Shown in pieces: positions 1-8,407 of a DNA stretch of 64,000 nt (position 1 is the stretch's first letter; each line of letters begins with the position of its first letter). The stretch is from NCBI RefSeq assembly GCF_000331105.1, contig NC_020054.1, forward strand, positions 1,601,698 through 1,665,697. Reading direction: 5' to 3'. The translations under genes and the position numbers were made by a program. The notes under the pieces were generated by a model, which saw only the letters and a program-made list of their open reading frames with translations, searched no databases and was not told the origin of the DNA. The stretch comes from Fibrella aestuarina BUZ 2 (lineage in GTDB: Bacteria > Bacteroidota > Bacteroidia > Cytophagales > Spirosomataceae).

Positions 1-1656
1 AGCGTACCCCCGGCGCAAAAAGCGCAGTGGGCGAGCTTCGAGCAGCAATTGAGCGTCAACCGGGTGCGGGAAAAGTACAACAACATGCTCCAGATGACCA
101 ACTACGTCACGTCGGCTGAGGCGCAGAAGGAGTACACGGCGCAGAATACCAAAGCAGACGCGAAATTCCTGTTTGTACCCTATTACTCGGTCAACGACAC
201 CACGGTGAAAGTGACCGATTCGGAGCTGGAAGATTACCTGGGCAAGCATAAAGACGAGTTCCCCGGTGCTAACACCCGCTCGATTCAGTACGTAACGTTT
301 GCGGTGAATCCATCGAAAGAGGACAGCGCATCGCTCTACAACGAAATCAAATCGCTGGCGCGTGGCCTGGGTGGTGCTAAAAACGACTCGACCTACGCGC
401 GTCAGAATTCTGACGTGCCTGTTGCGCTGTATCAGACCATCGGTGAGATGCCGACGCAACTGCGCGCCGCCGTGCCGACGTTTGCGCCGGGTGGCGTATA
501 CGGCCCCTTCCGCGAAGGCAACACGTACTTCATTTATAAGTACGGTGGCACGAAGAAAGACACCAACTTCACCGTTCGGGCCAGCCATATCCTGATCCGG
601 GCAACGGCGAAAACCGATTCGGCCAAAGCACAGGCAAAACGCCGGGCTGAAGGTATTCTGAAGCAGATTCAGGGTGGTGCCAGCTTTGAAGCCCTGGCGC
701 AAAGCAACAGCGAAGATGGCTCAGCCCAACAGGGTGGTGATCTGGGCTATTTCAAAAATAACGGTGGTATGGTGAAACCGTTCGAGGCCGCCGTATTTGG
801 CTTTGCTGGAACCGGTCTGATTCCCCGCGTGGTCGAAACCGACTTTGGCTACCACATCATCAAGGTGACCGAGCCTAAGACCAACATCCTGTATCGGGTA
901 GCTGGCATCGGTAAGACAATCACTCCGAGCGAGGCGACCACCAACGAAGCCTACCAGCGCGCGAGCCAGTTTGCGGCCAGCAGCAAAACAAAGGACGATT
1001 TTCTGGAAAATGCCAAGAAAGACAAGGCACTGGTCGTAGCCAATGCCGAGCGCATTCCTGAAACGGCGTCGAGCATCAACGCTTTGACCGATGCCCGCCA
1101 GATTGTACGTTGGGCATTCGATGACAAAACAGATATGAACGCTGTGTCGGAGCCTTTCCAGGTTGGCGACCAATATGTAGTGGCCGTTCTAACGGGTGAA
1201 ACTGACAAAGACAAGGTAACGATCAACGATTACCGCGCCGAACTAACCGCCAAAGTACGCAACCAGAAGAAAGCCGAGCAGATCCTGGCGAAACTGGGCA
1301 ACGCATCGGCCGGTACGCTGGAAGCAATGGCGCAGAAATACGGTGCTGGCGCTGTCGTTGAAACCGCCGAAGATATCAACCTGTCGACGGGCTTCCTCCG
1401 CTCAGCGGGCGTTGATCCGGTTGCGCTGGGTCGGGTGTTTGGGTTGAAAACCGGCAAACGGTCGAAGCCATTTGCGGGTGAAAGCGGTGTACTGATTGTT
1501 GAGCCTACGCGGATTGCCCCGGCTCCGAACGTAGCTGACTACGCCATGTACAAGACGCTGCTTCAGCAGAATCAGGCGCAACGTACCCCGGTCTACATGA
1601 ACGAGGCTATCAAAGAAGCCGCCAACATCGTTGACCGGCGCGCTAAACTCTATTAA
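1..1656 (+). CDS. PpiD/SurA-like peptidyl-prolyl isomerase, 5' end missing
   Basis: This is the C-terminal 551 residues of a periplasmic foldase; the reading frame is open from base 1, so the true start is upstream. A PpiC-type rotamase domain lies at about residues 190-292 of the fragment, starting with ASHILIRA and containing GGDLGYF and the closing GYHIIKVTEPK. The flanking helical segments resemble the chaperone parts of PpiD, which is anchored in the inner membrane and helps outer-membrane proteins fold. The C-terminal half (KVTINDYRAEL onward) is lysine/alanine-rich and helical, as in PpiD. The gene converges on proB, with a long palindromic terminator between them. The family call is firm; the PpiD versus SurA choice is not, because the N-terminus with its anchor or signal peptide is outside the window. 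Confidence 0.85.
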   Translation, partial: SVPPAQKAQWASFEQQLSVNRVREKYNNMLQMTNYVTSAEAQKEYTAQNTKADAKFLFVPYYSVNDTTVKVTDSELEDYLGKHKDEFPGANTRSIQYVTFAVNPSKEDSASLYNEIKSLARGLGGAKNDSTYARQNSDVPVALYQTIGEMPTQLRAAVPTFAPGGVYGPFREGNTYFIYKYGGTKKDTNFTVRASHILIRATAKTDSAKAQAKRRAEGILKQIQGGASFEALAQSNSEDGSAQQGGDLGYFKNNGGMVKPFEAAVFGFAGTGLIPRVVETDFGYHIIKVTEPKTNILYRVAGIGKTITPSEATTNEAYQRASQFAASSKTKDDFLENAKKDKALVVANAERIPETASSINALTDARQIVRWAFDDKTDMNAVSEPFQVGDQYVVAVLTGETDKDKVTINDYRAELTAKVRNQKKAEQILAKLGNASAGTLEAMAQKYGAGAVVETAEDINLSTGFLRSAGVDPVALGRVFGLKTGKRSKPFAGESGVLIVEPTRIAPAPNVADYAMYKTLLQQNQAQRTPVYMNEAIKEAANIVDRRAKLY

Positions 1657-1677
1657 GCACTCGCAAACCGATACGGT

Positions 1678-1733
1678 TTACAAAGCAAAGAAGCCGCTCA
1701 GGTACGTACCTGAGCGGCTTCTTTGCTTTGTAA
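1678..1733. terminator. 56-bp perfect palindrome, bidirectional terminator
   Basis: Bases 1678-1733 form a perfect inverted repeat with no forced loop. The arms contain AAAGCAAAGAAGCCGCTCAG and its complement, and the centre is GGTAC/GTACC. It lies between the convergent ppiD-like gene and proB, so it can end transcripts from both sides. The centre is also a copy of the window-wide motif CAGGTACGTACCTG. Confidence 0.8.
1699..1712. repeat. CAGGTACGTACCTG palindromic motif copy 1
   Basis: This is a perfect 14-bp palindrome made of two overlapping head-to-head copies of the 9-mer CAGGTACGT, which recurs at 28 loci in the window. It sits at the apex of the ppiD/proB terminator stem, the way paired uptake sequences form terminators in Pasteurellaceae and Neisseria. 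The function is unknown. Confidence 0.7.
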
Positions 1734-1746
1734 TGACGGCTATCTG

Positions 1747-2781
1747 CTACAGCAAGACGATATCATTGGCGTGAGCCACCTCCACATTCTGGCGTGAGGA
1801 CAAATTGGTCAGCGCCGCCGCCGATAACCGCGCCTGCGCGACGGCAACGGCTGTGCCTGCCTCGTCGATCAGCTCGATAACTTCGCCTGCTGAAAAATCG
1901 CCCAGAATCTCACGGATGCCCACCGCCAGCAGGCTACTACGCCGTTGCAGGGCCGCCACCGCCCCGGCATCGACACGTACCTGACCCACCGCCAGACTAC
2001 CACTTGCCAGCCAGCGGTTCCGCGCTGAAAGCGTGGTAGGCTGCGGATCAATTTGAGTGCCTACCTCGCCTTTAAGCGCACCGGCAATGCTGTTTGGTTC
2101 AGCCAAGCCGAAGATGACCACCCGGATGCCCATTCTGGCTGCCAGTTTGGCAAAGGTCAGCTTGGAAGCCATACCCCCAAGACCCAGCGAGGACTTGTCG
2201 GTGCGTACCACCCCAAACACCGATTCGTCGAGGCTGGGTACGTGCCGGATCAACTGATTATTGGCATCGAGCAGCCCCCCAACGGAGGTACACAGCATCA
2301 GCACCTCGGCCCCGAACCCCACCGCCAAGAGCGTAGCCAGTTCGTCGTTATCAGAGAACTTTAATTCACGGCTGCTGACGACGTCGTTTTCGTTTACGAT
2401 CGGAATAATACCGCTCTCCCACAGCGCCTCGTAGGTGTCTTTCAACTGAAGAAACTGATCCCGGTTGGCAAAGTGATGTCGCTCGCAAAGGCTCTGCGCG
2501 ATGGTGACACCATACACGGCAAAGAAGCGACTATACACGTTAAGGAGTAGCAGGTTGCCAACTGCCGCGGCGGCCTTACGTTGGCTGATCTCACCCCGAT
2601 AGTCGCGTAGGGCGCTCTTTCCGGCCCCCACGGCGCCCGATGAGACCAGTACCACATTGTATTGATCGCGCAGAGCCGCTACCTGTCGGGCTATATCAAC
2701 CAGCACGGGCTCGTTCAGTTCGCCGGTTGATTGGGTGATGGAAGCAGTACCGAATTTAAGAACAAGTACGGGCCGGGGCAT
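1747..2781 (-). CDS. proB: Glutamate 5-kinase
   Basis: ProB phosphorylates L-glutamate to gamma-glutamyl phosphate, the first step of proline synthesis, in the cytoplasm. The 344-residue protein opens with the kinase strand LVLKFGTASIT, has the glycine-rich SSGAVGAGK loop near residue 47 and the substrate-binding NENDVVS segment near 135. A C-terminal PUA-like domain spans about 265-344 (SLAVGQVRVDAGAVAAL, then GEVIELIDEAGTAVAVAQARLS). Length is close to the usual 350-370. No proA neighbour is present here. Start ATG at 2781 is the only sensible one, directly before the first kinase strand. Confidence 0.95.
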   Translation of the reverse strand: MPRPVLVLKFGTASITQSTGELNEPVLVDIARQVAALRDQYNVVLVSSGAVGAGKSALRDYRGEISQRKAAAAVGNLLLLNVYSRFFAVYGVTIAQSLCERHHFANRDQFLQLKDTYEALWESGIIPIVNENDVVSSRELKFSDNDELATLLAVGFGAEVLMLCTSVGGLLDANNQLIRHVPSLDESVFGVVRTDKSSLGLGGMASKLTFAKLAARMGIRVVIFGLAEPNSIAGALKGEVGTQIDPQPTTLSARNRWLASGSLAVGQVRVDAGAVAALQRRSSLLAVGIREILGDFSAGEVIELIDEAGTAVAVAQARLSAAALTNLSSRQNVEVAHANDIVLL

Positions 2782-2871
2782 TGGAAAGGTGTTTTACGTT
2801 TAAGGGTCAAAGTTAGCGCAGTCCCTTATTTGTGCGCTAACCAGCGTTGATCCTCGGACGTCGCCCCGTGT

Positions 2872-3501
2872 TCAATCCCCGGCGTGGCTTTTGAAGAGAT
2901 GCTCGATGGCCGCTTCCGTAAAGCGCGCTTTTTGCTTCAGCGCTTTCTTCAGTATATCGTTGTAGGTACGTTTGGGCACTTCGATAGCCCCAAATCGTTT
3001 CACGTTATCATTGATAAACTGCGTGTCGAGCAATTGGAATTGCTGCTCGCGCAGAATAAGAATCAGGTGGTGAAACGCCACCTTGGAGGCGTTAGGAACC
3101 AAGTGAAACATGGACTCGCCAAAGAACGCTGCCCCGATGGCAACGCCGTATAACCCCCCAACTAAACGGTTATCTATATACGTTTCTACGCTATGCGCTA
3201 AGCCCACGTGGTGGAGTTCCGTATAGGCCTCAATGATTTCTTCTGAGATCCAGGTACTATCATCTTCTGAGCGCGGAATGGCACAAAGCCGCATTACCTG
3301 CTCAAAATTCGAGTTTATGCGTACGTCGAACAGCCGTTTATTCAGCGTGGGGCGAAGCGATTTGGCTGGCTTGTAGGAATCAAGTGGAATAACGGCACGC
3401 GGGTCTGGCGAATACCAATAGAGTGTGCCATCTGCATCCGCCATCGGGAAGATGCCGTTGATATAGCCGTAGATCAGGTCGTCGGCGGTCAACTTGCTCA
3501 T
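2872..3501 (-). CDS. aat: Leucyl/phenylalanyl-tRNA--protein transferase
   Basis: Aat attaches Leu or Phe from aminoacyl-tRNA to proteins with N-terminal Arg or Lys, marking them for ClpS/ClpAP degradation (N-degron pathway). The 209 residues carry the family hallmarks: DLIYGYINGIFPM at the N-terminus, YWYSPDPRAVIPLD near residue 30, GLAHSVETY in the middle and GGLYGVAIGAAFFGESMF, which forms the active-site region. Length is typical. It is transcribed towards proB with a gap of about 90 bp and may share its transcript upstream. Unrelated to the tRNA-dependent LanB further along the window. Confidence 0.95.
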   Translation of the reverse strand: MSKLTADDLIYGYINGIFPMADADGTLYWYSPDPRAVIPLDSYKPAKSLRPTLNKRLFDVRINSNFEQVMRLCAIPRSEDDSTWISEEIIEAYTELHHVGLAHSVETYIDNRLVGGLYGVAIGAAFFGESMFHLVPNASKVAFHHLILILREQQFQLLDTQFINDNVKRFGAIEVPKRTYNDILKKALKQKARFTEAAIEHLFKSHAGD

Positions 3502-3974
3502 GGGGGTCCGAAAGGGATGCTGTGTAATAAGACAAAGTTATAGAAAACATTTTGGTAAGTTACAAGAACGACCATCAATGAATTGTGAAGAAGTAGGAAT
3601 AGTGATTGGCGCTGCTTTTGCAGGGCAAAAGTTGGTTGTCGGTGGTGCGATTTTAGTCAGTAAACAAAGCGCAGAAAACGACGTAAAAAAAAGCCGAACG
3701 AAATCGTTAAAAATCTGTTTATGGATTGCAAGGTCAGAGCAATTTATCGACTTTTGCCCGCGTTTACGAACAAGCACATGAACCAACCCGGCTACATACA
3801 GGCAATCTGCCACACAACGCCCTACCGGTTCAGGTCCGTGAGGACCCTATAACGCTGTCCTGCTTCCGTAGCAGGCCCTCTTCGCCCCACTTTTTTCTTT
3901 CCATCTTTTTCATCATCCGGATAAAAACGTCTCCGTTTGAGGCCGCCGCCGACCCGTTGTCGGGCGTTCAATAA
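3502..3974. other. 473-bp intergenic region
   Basis: This is a divergent gap between aat (- strand) and the GNAT gene (+ strand), so it should carry both promoters. It is visibly more AT-rich than its neighbours, with A-runs near 3685. The open frames inside show no family signature and no plausible start context. I see no tRNA cloverleaf or repeat. Confidence 0.6.
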
Positions 3975-4685
3975 ATGACGATGATCACGCACGAAATAGT
4001 TAACGATCAATACATCGTTCAGGTCGCCAACAAAGACCACATTGGGCTGGCAGAAACCATCTGTCAGCAAATGGCTGAAAGCGCTAAAGCCCGGGGAACG
4101 GGTATCGCCAAACGCTCGCCCCTGTACCTCATTGAAAAAATGTTGGAAGGCAAGGCGATTATTGCTCAGACGCTAACCGGCGAATGGGTTGGGTTTTGCT
4201 ACATCGAAACGTGGGATCACGGCAAGTTTGTCGCTAACTCAGGGCTAATCGTTCATCCTGATCATCGTAAAAGCGGGATCGCCACGCGGATCAAGGCAAA
4301 AGCCTTTGAACTCTCGCGGACGAAATACCCGGAAGCTAAGATCATTGGGTTGACCACCAGCCTCGCCGTGATGAAAATCAACAGCGATCTGGGCTATCAA
4401 CCCGTAACGCTGAACGAGCTGCCAGGCGATGAAGCCTTCTGGAAAGGTTGTCAGACCTGCGTGAACTACGATATCCTGACGCGCACCAACCGGAAGCACT
4501 GCCTGTGCACGGGTATGCTGTACGATCCTGAAGAGCACAAGCAGCAGGAGAAGAAAGCGCCCTGGAATTTCTTGAAAGAATCGAAACTGTATGAACGCTG
4601 GCAGCGCCTGAAAGAGCGGGTGTTGCTCCGGTTTAGCGAGCGCCCAGTTCCCAAAAAGCGGGATCGCGAGCTGGAAGCTGCTTAG
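3975..4685 (+). CDS. GNAT-family N-acetyltransferase with Cys cluster
   Basis: This 236-residue protein has a GNAT acetyl-CoA-binding core: the strand NSGLIVHPDHRKSGIATRI around residues 88-106 matches motif A (V-x-P-x-x-R-x-x-G-I-A), followed by the helix KAKAFELSRTKYPEAKII. After the domain comes CQTCVNYDI...KHCLCTGML, two close Cys pairs that could bind a metal, then a basic, helical tail. Similar GNAT proteins in Bacteroidota often sit beside arginine genes and have been suggested as non-canonical N-acetylglutamate synthases; here the next gene is a phosphate transporter, so that role is not supported by context. Substrate unknown. Confidence 0.75.
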   Translation: MTMITHEIVNDQYIVQVANKDHIGLAETICQQMAESAKARGTGIAKRSPLYLIEKMLEGKAIIAQTLTGEWVGFCYIETWDHGKFVANSGLIVHPDHRKSGIATRIKAKAFELSRTKYPEAKIIGLTTSLAVMKINSDLGYQPVTLNELPGDEAFWKGCQTCVNYDILTRTNRKHCLCTGMLYDPEEHKQQEKKAPWNFLKESKLYERWQRLKERVLLRFSERPVPKKRDRELEAA

Positions 4686-4689
4686 TGGC

Positions 4690-4744
4690 ATCGGCCCCTG
4701 GGTCAGGATCAGGTACGTTTGCCGGTCAGACCCCAGGGGCCGAT
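4690..4744. terminator. Inverted repeat after the GNAT gene
   Basis: The 13-bp arms ATCGGCCCCTGGG (4690-4702) and its complement (4732-4744) enclose a 29-base loop that includes a CAGGTACGT motif (4710-4718). It follows the GNAT stop immediately. The T-run after it is weak, so termination is likely but not certain. Confidence 0.5.
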
Positions 4745-4845
4745 TAACAATTTCTTAATATAGGAGGGGGTAGACTACCCAACGGATTAGCGGACCTTTG
4801 CAGGCGAACCCACTGCCTGATAACGGTAATTAACGGCTATCCACT

Positions 4846-6276
4846 ATGTTCGGCTTAGAGACCGGCATTTTTCTCCTCTTGGCTCTTTGCGTCCTCGCCG
4901 CACTAGCCTTCGAATTCATCAACGGCTTTCACGATACTGCCAACGCCGTTGCCACCGTCATTTACACCAATTCGCTTCAACCCACGCAGGCCGTTGTCTG
5001 GTCGGGGATTGTCAACTTTATTGGCGTTGTGACGGGCGGCGTAGGGGTCGGTATGAGTATCGTCAACCTGCTTCCCGTTGAACTGTTGGTCGACCAGAAC
5101 GTGTATCATAGTATCGCGATGGTGCTGGCGCTGTTGCTGTCGGCCATTATCTGGAACTTCGGCACCTGGTATTTTGGCCTGCCCGCCTCCAGTTCGCACA
5201 CACTCATTGGCGCCATTCTGGGCGTGGGACTGGGCTTTGCGCTACTTCCCGAAAACACGATGGGCGTCGCGGCTGTCAACTGGGACAAGGCGAAAGAGGT
5301 TTTTCTGGCCTTGTTCCTGTCTCCGCTCATTGGCTTTAGTCTCGCCGTTATTCTGATGTTTGTGTTGCGGCGCGTATTGAGCCGACCCATTCGCAAGCAG
5401 ATTTTCGACGAACCACATCCTGGACAGACCCCGCCCGGCTGGATTCGGATCCTGCTCATTATCACCTGTACGCTGGTTAGTTTCTTTCATGGCCGCAACG
5501 ACGGGCAGAAAGGCATCGGGCTGCTCATGCTGATCCTAATCGGGATTCTGCCCACATACTTTTCCATCGATACCCGTCTCGACATCAAGCAGCTACAACC
5601 CGACTTAGCGGTTGTTGAGCAGAAAATTGGTGCCATTGATAAATCGCAGCTGGCTAAATCAGAACTGGAACGTATCCAGAAAATTGACACCAGCCTTGCT
5701 AACCTGCGCCCGGTGGTGACCAGTGGAACGTATCCACAGAAAGACGCTATCCTGATTCGGAAGGCGCTGCTTACCATCAGCAGTAACGTGAAAGCGCTGA
5801 TCGGCAGTGAAAGCGTTAAGCTGAGCGCCGCCGACAAATCAGCGCTGTCCAAAGCCGCCACGATTGAAGAAGAAGGCCTTCGTAAATACACCGACCATGC
5901 GCCCTTCTGGGTCATCCTGATGATTTCCCTGTCGCTGGGCTTTGGCACCATGATCGGCTGGAAACGGATTGTGGTAACGGTAGGGGAGAAGATTGGTAAA
6001 TCGCACCTGACCTACGCGCAGGGGGCATCGGCCGAGTTGGTTGCCGCCACCACGATTGGGCTGGCTTCGGGCTTGATTCCCGGCTTTAAAGCACCCGTTA
6101 GCACCACACACGCGCTGTCGTCGGGTATTGCGGGGGCCATGGTGGCGAGCAAAGGAATCAAGAATTTGCAGGCTAAAACCGTGCAGAGTATCGCACTCGC
6201 CTGGGTGCTGACTCTCCCGGCTGCCATTCTGCTTTCCGCTACCCTGTTCTGGATTCTCCGGTGGCTACTGGGGTAA
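4846..6276 (+). CDS. pit: PiT-family inorganic phosphate transporter
   Basis: This low-affinity phosphate symporter sits in the inner membrane. The 476 residues contain the duplicated PiT signature: FINGFHDTANAVAT near residue 24 and SFFHGRNDGQKGIGL near 212, plus PASSSHTLIGAILG and the repeat-related KAPVSTTHALSSGIAG. Around ten hydrophobic helices are visible. A long, charged, mostly helical cytoplasmic insert lies between about 240 and 345 (KQLQPDLAVVEQKIG onward), as seen in the larger Bacteroidota members. The gene stands alone, with a terminator right after it. No PhoU-like partner (DUF47) is adjacent. Confidence 0.95.
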   Translation: MFGLETGIFLLLALCVLAALAFEFINGFHDTANAVATVIYTNSLQPTQAVVWSGIVNFIGVVTGGVGVGMSIVNLLPVELLVDQNVYHSIAMVLALLLSAIIWNFGTWYFGLPASSSHTLIGAILGVGLGFALLPENTMGVAAVNWDKAKEVFLALFLSPLIGFSLAVILMFVLRRVLSRPIRKQIFDEPHPGQTPPGWIRILLIITCTLVSFFHGRNDGQKGIGLLMLILIGILPTYFSIDTRLDIKQLQPDLAVVEQKIGAIDKSQLAKSELERIQKIDTSLANLRPVVTSGTYPQKDAILIRKALLTISSNVKALIGSESVKLSAADKSALSKAATIEEEGLRKYTDHAPFWVILMISLSLGFGTMIGWKRIVVTVGEKIGKSHLTYAQGASAELVAATTIGLASGLIPGFKAPVSTTHALSSGIAGAMVASKGIKNLQAKTVQSIALAWVLTLPAAILLSATLFWILRWLLG

Positions 6277-6289
6277 ACAGCAAGAAGCT

Positions 6290-6335
6290 CCTAAAACGAA
6301 AAGGCAACCCGTTCAGGTTGCCTTTTCGTTTTAGG
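6290..6335. terminator. 20-bp-stem bidirectional terminator
   Basis: Perfect 20-bp arms (6290-6309 and 6316-6335) with a CGTTCA loop lie between the convergent pit and S1C protease genes. A-rich and T-rich flanks on the two sides allow it to act in both directions. Confidence 0.85.
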
Positions 6336-6346
6336 GTAGTTTTAAA

Positions 6347-7345
6347 CTAGTGCTTGAACACTTTCACTTGATACACGTAACCCTGCATCTGCCGAATCTG
6401 TTGCTTGCGCGACAGGCGGGTCATGCGGTTTTTATGATTAAGCGCCAGCGGATTGCCTTTGAGTGAATCGGGCGAAATCGTGTTGAGGGCGTCGAGCAGG
6501 ATGCCTGTTTTCACGGCAAACGTAGCACCTTCAGACGTCAACTGTTTAGCAGTGATGATACCAATAACGCTGCCGTTTTCATCGAGAAGCGGCCCCCCCG
6601 AGTTACCCGGGTTCACGCTGATGGCTACTTGGTACGCCGCTGAGTCGCCACGGTAGCCTGTACCTGAGCTCAGGTAACCTTCGCCATAAACAATTTCTTC
6701 CCGCGGGTAGCCGAGTGTGAATACGCGCTCGCCAAGGTCCGATGGCCGGGCGTTGAACACATACGGAATAGGTGGCAGGGCATGGAAGGCGGTATCCTGA
6801 CCAATGTCGAGAAACGCCAGGTCGTGCGTCGGGTCGCTGTGAACGAGTCGGGCTTTGTAGACCACCCCCTGCTGACTCTGTACGTACACCGAGTCGGCGC
6901 CCTGCACAATGTGGTTGTTAGTCACCATCAGCCCCGCCGTTGTGAGCAGGAAGCCCGAGCCCGCCACCTGACCGGGGTTCTGCTGGAATACCCGCCCCCG
7001 ACCGCTGAGGTTGTTCAGCAGCTTGGTTTGGGTCTGTTGCAGCACCGCGATGTTCCGCATCATCGTGCTGTACTGCTGATCCTGCTTGTGGCCCGTCTGG
7101 TAAGACCGGTACAGGCTGATGGTAGCAAAGGTAGTCAGAATCGCCACGGCGGCGGCGACTGCCAACGTAGGCCGGTGTGCCTGCCACCAGGTACGTACCT
7201 GCGTGCCGCGTGTTGGCGGCGCGTTGTCGAGTAGCCCTTCGTCCGCCAGTTGCTGATGAACGTGGGCCAACTTTTCTTTGAAGGCCAGCCGCCGACCATA
7301 GTCGCGGAGGGCGCCTTCAATAGGGTCTAAATCGTTGGCGTTCAT
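6347..7345 (-). CDS. Membrane-anchored S1C trypsin-like serine protease
   Basis: This is a DegP/HtrA-type protease lacking a PDZ domain. The 332 residues comprise a cytoplasmic N-terminal segment (1-55), one transmembrane helix at about 58-80, a short coiled linker, and a trypsin-like domain with the triad H145 (TNNHIV), D175 (HDLAFLD) and S249 (NPGNSGGP). It begins one base after the stop of the ECF sigma gene, so the two form an operon. The cytoplasmic N-terminus in front of a single helix is the layout of an anti-sigma factor, which suggests it may hold its partner sigma at the membrane and sense envelope damage through the protease domain; that link is inference. Confidence 0.85.
   Translation of the reverse strand: MNANDLDPIEGALRDYGRRLAFKEKLAHVHQQLADEGLLDNAPPTRGTQVRTWWQAHRPTLAVAAAVAILTTFATISLYRSYQTGHKQDQQYSTMMRNIAVLQQTQTKLLNNLSGRGRVFQQNPGQVAGSGFLLTTAGLMVTNNHIVQGADSVYVQSQQGVVYKARLVHSDPTHDLAFLDIGQDTAFHALPPIPYVFNARPSDLGERVFTLGYPREEIVYGEGYLSSGTGYRGDSAAYQVAISVNPGNSGGPLLDENGSVIGIITAKQLTSEGATFAVKTGILLDALNTISPDSLKGNPLALNHKNRMTRLSRKQQIRQMQGYVYQVKVFKH
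7188..7201. repeat. CAGGTACGTACCTG palindromic motif copy 2
   Basis: A second perfect 14-bp palindrome, identical to that at 1699-1712, but inside the coding sequence of the S1C protease rather than in a terminator. Confidence 0.65.
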
Positions 7346-7346
7346 A

Positions 7347-7931
7347 TCATTCTTCTTTGTAGTGGGTAAAAAATATTCGCCGCAACCGCGTCAGGCATTT
7401 ATGCTTCTGCGTTTTGGCATTATCTGAATTGGTATAACCGAACTTCTCCGCAATGGCATTCATGGAGAGGTGCCGGATATAAAAATCTTCGAGCAGCGTT
7501 CGGCAGGGTTCGCCCAACTGATCCAGCGAGGTCGCCATCTGCTCAAACTGCTGATCGCGTTGCTCGTGATCGGCCATATCGTTGGCAATCGCCTCAACGG
7601 GCTCTTGCGTCAGAAAATCAGTCCTGATCATCGGCGACCGTCCCTGCCTGGCCAACTGCTTCAACCACAATCGTCGTGCCACGGCGTACAGGTACGTCTT
7701 CAACTGGCAATGCAAGGTAAAATCGCCACTCACTACCTTCTCGTACAACACAATCAGGGTTTCCTGATAAATGTCCTGTGCGTCGTCGGCTGATCCGCTG
7801 TTGGCCATTACCAACTGCGCAATCATCGGGTAATGTTGCCGATAGAGCTGATGCAATGCCTTATCTGCCCCTTCCGCCAGCCCGATTAGGAGATCCTCAT
7901 CGGTCGCGGCCAACCGCGTTGTTTCGCTCAT
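7347..7931 (-). CDS. ECF-type RNA polymerase sigma factor
   Basis: The 194-residue protein has the two-domain ECF layout: sigma region 2 with AQDIYQETLIVLYEKV and TYLYAVARRLWLKQL, then region 4 with FYIRHLSMNAIAEKFGYTN and TRLRRIFF as the DNA-binding helix-turn-helix. I chose the ATG at 7931; one more TTG codon upstream is possible but less likely. It is cotranscribed with the S1C protease, which follows at a 1-bp gap. ECF factors usually activate their own promoter; an inverted pair GGGTAACCC / GGGTTACC lies just upstream and may be part of that control. Confidence 0.9.
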   Translation of the reverse strand: MSETTRLAATDEDLLIGLAEGADKALHQLYRQHYPMIAQLVMANSGSADDAQDIYQETLIVLYEKVVSGDFTLHCQLKTYLYAVARRLWLKQLARQGRSPMIRTDFLTQEPVEAIANDMADHEQRDQQFEQMATSLDQLGEPCRTLLEDFYIRHLSMNAIAEKFGYTNSDNAKTQKHKCLTRLRRIFFTHYKEE

Positions 7932-7966
7932 CAACTGCTCAATCGTTAATACGCATTTGGGTAAAA

Positions 7967-8015
7967 GGGTAACCCAGAAAAAAAGATAAAAATTTTTGAA
8001 AAAAGGTGGGTTACC
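7967..8015. promoter_or_regulatory. Inverted pair upstream of ECF sigma gene
   Basis: GGGTAACCC (7967-7975) and GGGTTACC (8008-8015) flank an A/T-rich stretch in the divergent promoter region between the sigma gene and the small lipoprotein gene. Spacing of about three helical turns would suit a dimeric regulator; no family can be named. Confidence 0.3.
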
Positions 8016-8078
8016 TTCTCCACGCCCCGGTATTAATGGATGGAAAGTTAACTAATCACCGCTAAACAAATTACGACC

Positions 8079-8285
8079 ATGAAAGGCTTCGCAAAATCAG
8101 CAATCTTCGCTCTCTCAGTTATCGCTCTGGCTACTTCTTGTGAATCAAAGAAAGCTGAGTCGACTACGACTACGACCGACACTACGTCAATGATGTCAAC
8201 TGACACGTCTGCTAGCAGCATGTCAACCGACACGACGATGATGGCTCCTGAGTCAACATCAATGGCGTCAGACTCAGCGAAGTAA
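8079..8285 (+). CDS. Small Ser/Thr-rich lipoprotein
   Basis: A 68-residue protein with a clear lipoprotein signal: MKGFAKSAIFALSVIALATSC, the Cys at position 21 in an ATSC lipobox. The mature part is almost only Thr, Ser, Met, Asp and Ala, with a repeated STDT(T/S) unit, a low-complexity surface tail with no predicted fold. It stands alone between a divergent sigma/protease operon and a strong terminator. Function unknown; similar tiny low-complexity lipoproteins are common in Bacteroidota. The reverse-strand frame over this gene is an artefact of the repeated codons. Confidence 0.7.
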   Translation: MKGFAKSAIFALSVIALATSCESKKAESTTTTTDTTSMMSTDTSASSMSTDTTMMAPESTSMASDSAK

Positions 8286-8306
8286 TCACTTCGCCACCGC
8301 TTACAG

Positions 8307-8332
8307 AAAGCCCCTCGCAACCGAGGGGCTTT
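8307..8332 (+). terminator. Rho-independent terminator of lipoprotein gene
   Basis: AAAGCCCCTCG (8307-8317), a short loop, then CGAGGGGCTTT and more T residues, 22 bases after the lipoprotein stop. Confidence 0.9.
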
Positions 8333-8356
8333 TTGCGTTATAAGCTGGGCATAAAA

Positions 8357-8389
8357 AAACCTATAAGGTTTTTAAAGCCTTATAGGTTT
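8357..8389. terminator. Terminator hairpin downstream of prc
   Basis: The 12-bp arms AAACCTATAAGG and CCTTATAGGTTT lie 18 bases beyond the prc stop on the - strand, next to an A-run that reads as a T-run on that strand. Confidence 0.75.
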
Positions 8390-8407
8390 GATTGAAAGGG
8401 AGTTAAG

